A stretch of DNA of 26,492 bases from DAOQTX01 sp035340715 (GTDB lineage: Bacteria; Bacteroidota; Bacteroidia; AKYH767-A; OLB10), in contig DAOQTX010000040.1 of the NCBI GenBank assembly GCA_035340715.1, forward strand, positions 1 through 26,492, written 5' to 3'. Positions within the stretch are counted from its first letter, which is position 1; every line of letters starts with the position of its first letter. A program made the position numbers and the translations under genes. A model generated the notes under the pieces. The model did no database searches. It worked only from the letters and a program-made list of their open reading frames with translations, and was not told where the DNA came from. Positions 16,093-22,935 of the stretch are shown here, in pieces.

Positions 16093-16127
16093 AGCCGGAA
16101 CAGCACTTCGTTCCGGCTTTTGTTTTT
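16093..16127 (+). terminator. Strong intrinsic terminator after the beta-helix gene
   Basis: Bases 16093-16101 (AGCCGGAAC) pair perfectly with 16110-16118 around an 8-base loop, followed by a T-rich tract to 16127. The tail ends 3 bases before the next ATG at 16131, leaving no room for a separate promoter between them. Confidence 0.85.
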
Positions 16128-16139
16128 ATTATGACATCA

Positions 16140-16958
16140 ATGCGTTTTATCATTCTTTTATTCCTAGTCTGTACTCAAGCAATTGCTCAAGAAACAAATT
16201 CTTCACTTTATTCCTCAGCCTCTATGAGCAAAGAAGGGAAAGGAAAATTTTATATTTCATTTGGCTATAACCTAGATTGGTACACACCTAGTGATATTCA
16301 TTTTAAAAACAACAAGGGTGATAATTATGATTTCACATTATATGACGTAAAGTCAAAAGATTATCCTGGAATCAAAGATATTTTTCATCAAAATATATCC
16401 ATACCACAATACTCCTATCGATTGGGTTATTACTTTTCTAAACACCCGGATTGGGCCGTTGAAATAAATTACGATCATACGAAATACATTGCAATACAAG
16501 ATCAGACCGTCCGCTTAAAAGGACAAATACATGATGTTTGGTACGATACCGATACTGTGCTTCACAGAGATTTTATTCAATATGAACATACCAATGGTGC
16601 AAACTATTTTATGCTGAATGCGGTTAGAAGGTTCTCACTTTTGCACAGTCCAAATACCAAACATTGGCTAAGCGCTATAGCTAAGGTAGGTGCAGGTCCT
16701 GTTGTTCCAAGAAGCGATACGTATATTTTTAACAACAGACGTAATGAAATATATCATATAGCCGGATATGTTACCGGAATCGATCTTGGATTTCGATACG
16801 ACTTTCTAAGACGATTTCATATCGAAACTTCAGGAAAGTTTGCTTATGCCAATTACAGTCGCGTATTTTTATATGGTGATGGAAATGCCCGTCAACATTG
16901 GTTTTCTTTCGAATATATCTTTACACTAGGTTACCAATTTGATGCACTGATTTTCTAA
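16140..16958 (+). CDS. Outer-membrane beta-barrel protein, unassigned
   Basis: About 272 residues with signal peptide MRFIILLFLVCTQAIAQ. An in-frame ATG also exists at 16131, adding three residues; 16140 is preferred because 16131 sits 3 bases after the terminator tail. The mature protein has many alternating aromatic and polar strands (YISFGYNLDWYTP, YSYRLGYYFS, WAVEINYDHT, HIETSGKFAYANYSRVF) and ends in a strand before LGYQFDALIF, typical of an 8-12-strand barrel. I do not recognise a specific family. It may be expressed by read-through of the terminator or from a promoter inside the preceding gene. Its stop directly abuts the stop of cyanophycinase. Confidence 0.7.
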   Translation: MRFIILLFLVCTQAIAQETNSSLYSSASMSKEGKGKFYISFGYNLDWYTPSDIHFKNNKGDNYDFTLYDVKSKDYPGIKDIFHQNISIPQYSYRLGYYFSKHPDWAVEINYDHTKYIAIQDQTVRLKGQIHDVWYDTDTVLHRDFIQYEHTNGANYFMLNAVRRFSLLHSPNTKHWLSAIAKVGAGPVVPRSDTYIFNNRRNEIYHIAGYVTGIDLGFRYDFLRRFHIETSGKFAYANYSRVFLYGDGNARQHWFSFEYIFTLGYQFDALIF

Positions 16959-17822
16959 TTACACAACCACACTTGCCGTAAATTTTCTTTCTTTCAATGT
17001 ATAGTGGTTGCCTTTGGTCATCACATGTATGATTAAATTCTCTATAGATATTGGTGAACCATCCAATTGATCGGCAATATTGCTGTGTTTAATTTCATGT
17101 CCGTCAAAAATAACGACCAAGCCACTTCCTATGGCTTCCATATAATTGTTTTCGCGAATCATCACGCCTGTATCTTCTCCCAATCCAATTCCAATACAAT
17201 TGGGGTTACTGGCAACTGCCATTGCCAATCGACCAAATCGTCCGCGCTTATCAAAATGAGAGTCAATAATTACACGACTGATAAACCCAAGTCCGGCAGT
17301 CAACTTCACTTCACCTTTCAATAAGGCTCCACTACTGCTTCCTTGATAAATCATTGTGTTCGACATAGCCATAGCTCCGGCACTGGTACCGGCAACTACA
17401 AATTCCTCTTCAAAGTATCGCTGTTGGATAATGCGTATAGCTTCGGTTCCTCCCAAGATAGAACTAAGTTTTAGCTGATTCCCTCCGCTGAACAATACCG
17501 CATCACATTGCTCCAATCGTTTTAAATATGCAGGATCATTAGCCTCTTCGCGCGATTTAATATGAATCACTCCGGCATTGTTGCAGCCCAATTTTCCAAA
17601 AGCACTCATATAGTTCTCGCCTACTTCTTCTGGAATACTACTGGCCGAAGTAATCACTTCAATTTTGGAATGTTCTCCACCCGCTTCCATTTTAACGCGG
17701 CTAAGAATTTGTAATTCAAAAAAATTAAGATTGGTATGATGAGTAAGTCCGTTTTCGTATTCAGTACCTTTATCTTCTGCCCCCCCGATTGCAATGAGTT
17801 TCCCCTTAGGTGTAAGATGCAT
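16959..17822 (-). CDS. cphB: Cyanophycinase (peptidase family S51)
   Basis: A 287-residue cytoplasmic serine exopeptidase that cuts cyanophycin to beta-Asp-Arg dipeptides. The frame is open up to 17999, but that start would run into the divergent cphA gene and add 59 residues with no family resemblance; ATG 17822 gives the canonical beginning LTPKGKLIAIGGAEDK. Key motifs are VLFSGGNQ (109-116), the nucleophile elbow VAGTSAGAMAMS (143-154, Ser147), DSHFDKRGRFGRLA (187-200, His189) and GIGLGEDTGV (211-220, Glu216), matching the known S51 catalytic arrangement. It is slightly longer than cyanobacterial CphB (about 271). Divergent arrangement with cphA means one intergenic region of about 117 bases can control both. 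Confidence 0.92.
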   Translation of the reverse strand: MHLTPKGKLIAIGGAEDKGTEYENGLTHHTNLNFFELQILSRVKMEAGGEHSKIEVITSASSIPEEVGENYMSAFGKLGCNNAGVIHIKSREEANDPAYLKRLEQCDAVLFSGGNQLKLSSILGGTEAIRIIQQRYFEEEFVVAGTSAGAMAMSNTMIYQGSSSGALLKGEVKLTAGLGFISRVIIDSHFDKRGRFGRLAMAVASNPNCIGIGLGEDTGVMIRENNYMEAIGSGLVVIFDGHEIKHSNIADQLDGSPISIENLIIHVMTKGNHYTLKERKFTASVVV

Positions 17823-17939
17823 GTCTAAATGGTTCTTAATTTGTAATTTGGGTGTAAATAAAACAATTTTTACCTTGAGGGAAATTTGAAACGAAATTTT
17901 TATTCCACAATTATTCCACAAAGCCTTAAACCGTAAAAC
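17823..17939. promoter_or_regulatory. Shared cphB/cphA divergent control region; cphA promoter 17847-17878
   Basis: On the plus strand TTTG (17847-17850), a 20-base spacer and TACCTTGA (17871-17878) give a fair Bacteroidota promoter. It predicts transcription from about 17885 and a 55-base leader for cphA. On the minus strand no clean TAnnTTTG box is visible for cphB. The region is very AT-rich. No obvious ArgR-type palindrome was found by eye. Confidence 0.4.
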
Positions 17940-20591
17940 ATGGAGATACTTGAAATCAGAGCTATGCGAGGTCCAAACTATTGGTCCATTCGCAGACATA
18001 AGCTCATAGTAATGAAATTAGATTTGCAACAATATGAAGAGTTGCCTACCCATAAAATAGATGGTTTTTCAGAAAGATTGGAGAAATTCTTCCCTTCTAT
18101 GATTTCGCATCGTTGTTCTGAAAATCATGAAGGCGGATTTTTTAAGCGAGTGAAAGAAGGCACTTGGATGGGCCATGTGATCGAACATATCGCCTTGGAG
18201 ATACAAACTTTAGCCGGAATGGATTGCGGATTTGGCCGAACCAGAGGAACGGGCGAAACAGGAGTATATAATGTGGTATTCAACTATATGGAAGAAAAAG
18301 TTGGCATCTATGCCGCTAAAGCTTCCGTTCGAATTGCATTAGCTATAGCCAATAATGAAACCTACAATTTGGATGAGGACATACAACAAATGCGCGAGAT
18401 ACGTGAAAACAATCGATTGGGCCCTAGCACCGGAAGTATTGTTGAGGAAGCACAAAAAAGAGGAATTCCTTGGGTGCGTCTCAATCGATATTCATTAGTG
18501 CAGTTAGGTTATGGAATGAATCAAAGACGCATACAAGCAACGGTGGCTAGCACTACCGGTAGTATAGCCGTTGAAATAGCTTGCGATAAGGAAGACACTA
18601 AAAACCTTCTCGAAGAGTCGGGCGTGCCGGTTCCAAAAGGTAAAATAGTTTATGATGAAGAAGATCTCAATAATGCTATCGATAGAATCGGATTTCCATT
18701 AGTAATAAAACCTATTTCAGGAAATCATGGACGTGGAGCTACCATCAATATTCAAAACCGCGAAGAAGCTATTGAAGCATTGGCAGCTGCAAAAAAAGTT
18801 AGCCGTGCTGTAATTGTTGAAAGCTTTATCACAGGTTACGACTTCAGAGCTTTAGTAATCAACTACAAATTTATTTGTGCGGCAAAGCGTACTCCGGCTT
18901 GTGTTATAGGTGATGGCAGATCAAACATTCAACAATTAATTGACAAAGTAAACAGCGATCCAAGAAGAGGATATGGTCATGAAAAAGTATTAACCGCCAT
19001 TAAAGTAGATGAAATGACTGAAAGTATTCTCGAAGAAAAGGGATACACATTAGAAACTGTTTTAAAGAAAGACGAAGAACTTTTCTTAAAGAAAACCGCA
19101 AACCTCAGTACCGGTGGTACCTCCGAAGATGTAACGGAAAATATTCACCCTTACAATATTTTTATGTGCGAACGAATTGCACGAATTGTAGGATTAGACA
19201 TTTGCGGTATAGATATTATGACCAATGATATCAGCCTACCTTTAACGGAAACAGGCGGAGCAGTGCTTGAAGTGAATGCAGCTCCCGGATTTAGAATGCA
19301 TATTGAACCTGCTCTCGGATTGCCACGTAATGTTGCTGAACCGGTTGTGGATATGCTCTTTCCGCCCGGGTCCAATTCAAGAATTCCAATTATAGCGGTA
19401 ACCGGTACTAACGGAAAAACAACTACTACCCGACTCATTGCGCATATCGTAAAAACGATGGGATACAAAGTGGGTTATACCACTACGGATGGCATTTACA
19501 TTCAAAATCATTTGATGCAGCGAGGCGACTGCACCGGACCGGCCAGTGCAGAGTTTGTTCTTAAAGATCCTACCGTAAACTTTGCGGTTCTCGAATGTGC
19601 ACGTGGTGGTATTCTACGTGCCGGACTCGGATTTCATACTTGTGATATTGGAATTGTAACCAATATTGCAGCCGATCACTTGGGATTGAAAGGCATCAAT
19701 ACCCTCGATGATATGGCACGTGTTAAAGGTGTGGTGGTTGAGAGTGTGATGCCTGATGGCTATTCTATTTTAAATGCCGATGATGAATTGGTGTTTTCAA
19801 TGGCTAAAAATGTTCAAAGTAAAGTGGCGTATTTTAGTCTTGATGAAAACAATCCAATCATTAAAAAACATACCGCGCAAGGTGGCTTGGCTGCTATTGT
19901 CGAGAATGGTTATGTAACGATTTGCAAAGGCACTTGGAAAATTCGAGTGGACAAGATCGTAAACATACCATTAACCTTTTCGGGCAAAGCTGTATTCAAT
20001 ATTCAAAATATTTTACCGGCTGTATTAGCAGGATTTTTAAAAGGATGCAAACCCGAAGAATTGAAATTGGCCTTAGAAACATTTATTCCATCACCGGCAC
20101 AAACACCCGGACGAATGAATCTGTTTCAGTTCAACAACTTTCAGGTTATGGTCGATTATGCGCATAACCCTGCAGGCTTTCAAGCCATTGCCAGATTTCT
20201 CGAACGCATTGATGCCTTCCCAAAAATTGGCATCATAGCAGGTGTGGGAGATCGTAGAGACGAAGATATAATTCAGTTAGGTTCGCTATCGGCACAGATG
20301 TTTGATGAGGTGATCATCCGACAGGATAGAAACTTAAGAGGTCGCAGTGAAGAAGACATTATTAATTTGATGTTGGAAGGAATTGAAAGTCATTCGCCCG
20401 GAAAAAAATATACCGTAATACAAAAAGAAAGCGAAGCGATTGATTATGCATTAAAACGTGCTCCCAAAGGCGCTTTCATTACCATTTGTTCTGATGTAGT
20501 GCCCGATGCACTTGAACAGGTAATGCGCTATAAAGAAGAAGACGATCATTTTGAATTGAAACCCGAGGACATTCCCAATCAACATGATTAA
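17940..20591 (+). CDS. cphA: Cyanophycin synthetase (CphA1)
   Basis: An 883-residue ATP-dependent enzyme, full length for CphA1. It adds Asp and then Arg to the growing polymer. The start is secure: MEILEIRAMRGPNYWSIRRH is the family's N-terminus. The N domain (1-160) contains GHVIEH (78-83), a HxxEH pattern like the primer-forming hydrolytic site described in some CphA1 enzymes. An ATP-grasp domain spans about 215-475 (PLVIKPISGNHGRGATINI 253-271, LEVNAAPGFRMH 443-454) and adds Asp. A Mur-ligase-like domain from about 480 has the P-loop VTGTNGKTTTTRL (487-499) and a C-terminal PGRMNLF...VDYAHNPAGF, and adds Arg. Cyanophycinase lies divergently upstream. The 3' end overlaps the next gene by 8 bases. 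Confidence 0.96.
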   Translation: MEILEIRAMRGPNYWSIRRHKLIVMKLDLQQYEELPTHKIDGFSERLEKFFPSMISHRCSENHEGGFFKRVKEGTWMGHVIEHIALEIQTLAGMDCGFGRTRGTGETGVYNVVFNYMEEKVGIYAAKASVRIALAIANNETYNLDEDIQQMREIRENNRLGPSTGSIVEEAQKRGIPWVRLNRYSLVQLGYGMNQRRIQATVASTTGSIAVEIACDKEDTKNLLEESGVPVPKGKIVYDEEDLNNAIDRIGFPLVIKPISGNHGRGATINIQNREEAIEALAAAKKVSRAVIVESFITGYDFRALVINYKFICAAKRTPACVIGDGRSNIQQLIDKVNSDPRRGYGHEKVLTAIKVDEMTESILEEKGYTLETVLKKDEELFLKKTANLSTGGTSEDVTENIHPYNIFMCERIARIVGLDICGIDIMTNDISLPLTETGGAVLEVNAAPGFRMHIEPALGLPRNVAEPVVDMLFPPGSNSRIPIIAVTGTNGKTTTTRLIAHIVKTMGYKVGYTTTDGIYIQNHLMQRGDCTGPASAEFVLKDPTVNFAVLECARGGILRAGLGFHTCDIGIVTNIAADHLGLKGINTLDDMARVKGVVVESVMPDGYSILNADDELVFSMAKNVQSKVAYFSLDENNPIIKKHTAQGGLAAIVENGYVTICKGTWKIRVDKIVNIPLTFSGKAVFNIQNILPAVLAGFLKGCKPEELKLALETFIPSPAQTPGRMNLFQFNNFQVMVDYAHNPAGFQAIARFLERIDAFPKIGIIAGVGDRRDEDIIQLGSLSAQMFDEVIIRQDRNLRGRSEEDIINLMLEGIESHSPGKKYTVIQKESEAIDYALKRAPKGAFITICSDVVPDALEQVMRYKEEDDHFELKPEDIPNQHD

Positions 20592-21096
20592 GAAAACATT
20601 TGTAATGATCATTGCTGTTGTTTTTTATCAGTCAATATCAATGGCGCAAGATCTTCAGTTGATTAAATGGTTGGATGGCAATTGGACCGCTCAAGGCGAT
20701 CAATCAGATTACTTTGAGCAATGGGCCTTTATCTCTGCCGTGCAAATGATTGGAAACGGAACCGAACTCACTAAAAGCGATACTCTAAGTAGTGAGCAAT
20801 TGAAAATATTTAAACGAAATCAGAAATATTATTTTGCGGCTAAAGTCAATAAAGCAGAGTTTGTCGAATTTGAAATCATCGATCTGCATAAGAATGGGTT
20901 CACCGCTATTAATTTAGCGCACGATTTTCCGCAACGAATTATTTATACCCGAAAAAACCGAAAGTCTTTCCATGCCAGAGTTGAGGCCGGAGATGGCGCT
21001 CAGTTAAAGGGATTCGATATACACTATTACAAAAGCAGAAGAGGCAGCGGCTTTGGCCTGGGAGTGAGCACAGGTGGTATTGGATTTCAATTTTAG
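20584..21096 (+). CDS. DUF6265-like secreted protein
   Basis: A 170-residue protein with a signal peptide (MIKKTFVMIIAVVFYQSISMAQ). The mature part begins LQLIKWLDGNWTAQGDQSDYFEQWAF, the Trp-rich opening of the DUF6265 lipocalin-like family, and continues as beta-strands to HARVEAGDG. After residue 150 there is an unusual Gly/Ser/Arg tail (SRRGSGFGLGVSTGGIGFQF) ending in Phe. The start codon lies inside cphA (ATGATTAA, 8-base overlap), so it is very probably co-translated with cyanophycin synthetase, although no functional link is known. Its stop overlaps the opposing TerB-like gene's stop. Family call moderate; function unknown. Confidence 0.7.
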   Translation: MIKKTFVMIIAVVFYQSISMAQDLQLIKWLDGNWTAQGDQSDYFEQWAFISAVQMIGNGTELTKSDTLSSEQLKIFKRNQKYYFAAKVNKAEFVEFEIIDLHKNGFTAINLAHDFPQRIIYTRKNRKSFHARVEAGDGAQLKGFDIHYYKSRRGSGFGLGVSTGGIGFQF

Positions 21097-21494
21097 TTCA
21101 ACACTATTGCATCCAAATGTTCTTTCAAACGATGCAATAACTCGCTCTCCTTTTTATTCGTTCCCTTATAGGCAGACGCCATTTTTTCACTCAGCATCAA
21201 ACAACTGTCAAGCATGTTTTGATCAAAGGCAGTTTTATGCTCTTCAACATATTGAATAAAGGATTGAAACGCATCTTCGGCAGATAAGATATTTTCTTCG
21301 GCAGTGTCGAATGCAAACAAGGTATAGTAAGCGGAGTCGGTGCCAAACTCATCGGTATGCGATTCGGCAGGTACCATTTTGTTCATCACCAAATCAATTA
21401 AAGTGTTTTTCTCTTGCTTGCTGATTTTACCATCAATGTCGGCTACGGCATAGAGCAGTTTACCTACTTCACCATAAAAGTTTTCGTACTTCAT
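21093..21494 (-). CDS. TerB-like helical protein
   Basis: A 133-residue, wholly alpha-helical cytoplasmic protein. The N-terminal segment LLYAVADIDGKISKQEKNTLIDLV has the acidic A-x-x-DG-x-I/V-x-x-xE pattern of the TerB/DjlA N-terminal fold, which binds metal ions and is associated with tellurite resistance and stress complexes. No other ter genes are nearby, so the name reflects the fold only. It is followed on the same strand by no other gene; its stop overlaps that of the DUF6265-like gene. Confidence 0.65.
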   Translation of the reverse strand: MKYENFYGEVGKLLYAVADIDGKISKQEKNTLIDLVMNKMVPAESHTDEFGTDSAYYTLFAFDTAEENILSAEDAFQSFIQYVEEHKTAFDQNMLDSCLMLSEKMASAYKGTNKKESELLHRLKEHLDAIVLN

Positions 21495-21576
21495 TGTTCT
21501 AAATTTTTATTGCTTCAAATTACTCATTCTCTTTTTATTAAATTATGAACAAAATCATACCGACTATATACCTATA

Positions 21577-21852
21577 TCATGATTTGTCTTTCAACTTTTC
21601 ATACTCTTTCTTAGCCAAATGATCAGGGGTACCCGCATAAGCTTTGAAGAAGTGAAAAGCAAGGCCTATACCCCATCCTACCATAGCCCAAACCGGCCAC
21701 GGAATACCACGATTGCCGTAGTTACCACTCATTAAATAAATGACCCAGAAAAAACTGATCATAACAACATAGGTAAACAAGTGACGCTTGAAAGAAGCGC
21801 GCTGCCGCGCCATCTCCCACAATACCGGATCTTTTTCATCCAATCGATGCAT
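21577..21852 (-). CDS. 2TM domain protein
   Basis: A 91-residue inner-membrane protein. After a short basic cytoplasmic helix (EMARQRASFKRHLFTYV) come two membrane helices (about 27-42 and 49-68), the second containing PVWAMVGWGIGLAFHFFKAY, the hallmark of the Bacteroidota 2TM domain family. In some regulators this domain precedes a LytTR or histidine-kinase module; here it stands alone. It lies 82 bases upstream of the TerB-like gene on the same strand, so both may share a transcript. Function unknown. Confidence 0.85.
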   Translation of the reverse strand: MHRLDEKDPVLWEMARQRASFKRHLFTYVVMISFFWVIYLMSGNYGNRGIPWPVWAMVGWGIGLAFHFFKAYAGTPDHLAKKEYEKLKDKS

Positions 21853-21935
21853 AGTACTTTAGTTTTAGGTTGTGATTTTAAAATTAATAAAAATGAAAAG
21901 CATTTAAAAGTATATTTTAATTTCTACTTTTAATC

Positions 21936-22778
21936 ATGCGAATAAAACTTCTCTTACTTACGCTTATTATTTCATCTCTTTCTGCTTCTTGCTCTCGCTT
22001 GGCTTATGTGCGCACTTTCAAACCACACTTGCTACATGGCCAACCCAATAGCATTGAACGAAAAGGTTGGATGCTTACGTTTCAGGATGAATTTAACGAC
22101 AAGAAATTAGACAAAGATAAATGGAGTACTGTACCCTATTTCGGCTTACCATATCATCCATCGCATACGTACCAATATTATTGCGATGATTGTTTTACGT
22201 TTAGCGATAGCACCATATTTATACCTGTCATCCAACAAGAAAAAAAATTCGACACTTTAAGTATTCCTTACGGAGTGGGTTTGCTCGACAATTATAAAGT
22301 ATTCGATCAGCAGTATGGATATTTTGAAATACGATGCCGCATACCCGAGGGACCTGCACTATGGCCTGCCTTTTGGCTGGTGTCGCGCTATGCATGGCCA
22401 CCCGAGATTGATATTTTTGAATTTTATACCAGCCGACACAAACGTAAATTGTACAGCAACTTGCATTGGCGTAGTACTTCCAAGAAAAAGAAAAGACCTA
22501 ATCAGTGGAAGGAGAAAGAACACAAACTACCCGACCCCGCAGCGCAGTTTCATGTATATGGATGCGAGTGGAACGAGAAAGAAATCAGATGGTACTTTGA
22601 TGATATATTGATCCGTAAACAAAAAAACGATACGGCCGAATTTAAATACCCTATGCACATTACCATAAACAATGCAGTGCAAAACAATGAGGATTTGAAA
22701 AGCGGAAACGCCCTATTGCCTGCCCTGTTTGAAGTAGATTATGTACGCGCCTACAAAGCCACCGGACCCCGCAAATAG
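21936..22778 (+). CDS. GH16-family glycoside hydrolase, lipoprotein
   Basis: A 280-residue protein with an N-terminal lipoprotein-like signal peptide (Cys19 in SLSASC; the residue at -3 is Ser, slightly atypical). The GH16 jelly-roll is clear: LTFQDEFNDKKLDKDKWS (47-64), YGYFEIRCRIPEGPALWPAFWL (127-148) and the catalytic EIDIFE (157-162, with Glu157 as nucleophile, Asp159, and Glu162 as acid/base), and GCEWNEKEIRWYFD. The extra residue in ExDxxE marks the beta-bulge type typical of laminarinases, agarases and related enzymes. It would face the periplasm or cell surface and cut beta-1,3/1,4-glucans or galactans; the exact substrate cannot be read. No SusC/D pair is nearby. Confidence 0.88.
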   Translation: MRIKLLLLTLIISSLSASCSRLAYVRTFKPHLLHGQPNSIERKGWMLTFQDEFNDKKLDKDKWSTVPYFGLPYHPSHTYQYYCDDCFTFSDSTIFIPVIQQEKKFDTLSIPYGVGLLDNYKVFDQQYGYFEIRCRIPEGPALWPAFWLVSRYAWPPEIDIFEFYTSRHKRKLYSNLHWRSTSKKKKRPNQWKEKEHKLPDPAAQFHVYGCEWNEKEIRWYFDDILIRKQKNDTAEFKYPMHITINNAVQNNEDLKSGNALLPALFEVDYVRAYKATGPRK

Positions 22779-22835
22779 TTTTACATTCATCTAACAATGA
22801 GGTGTATCATATCCCTCTTTCATTAAATTATGCTT

Positions 22836-22865
22836 TTTGACCTTGCATAAAACAAGATATTTTTC
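22836..22865 (+). promoter_or_regulatory. Candidate promoter of the EF-G-like gene
   Basis: TTTG (22836-22839), an 18-base spacer and TATTTTTC (22858-22865). An alternative -7, TAAATTTC (22867-22874), lies just downstream. Either implies a leader of roughly 55-65 bases. Confidence 0.3.
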
Positions 22866-22935
22866 TTAAATTTCGGATAAGAAAAAAGTTCTTTGTCCTC
22901 ACCCGTATTGACTAACCATTTTAATCCAACCTTAT

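Noticed and set aside
17823..17999. Extended N-terminus of cyanophycinase starting at 17999
   Set aside because: It would overlap the secure cphA start by 60 bases and has no family resemblance; ATG 17822 gives the canonical beginning.
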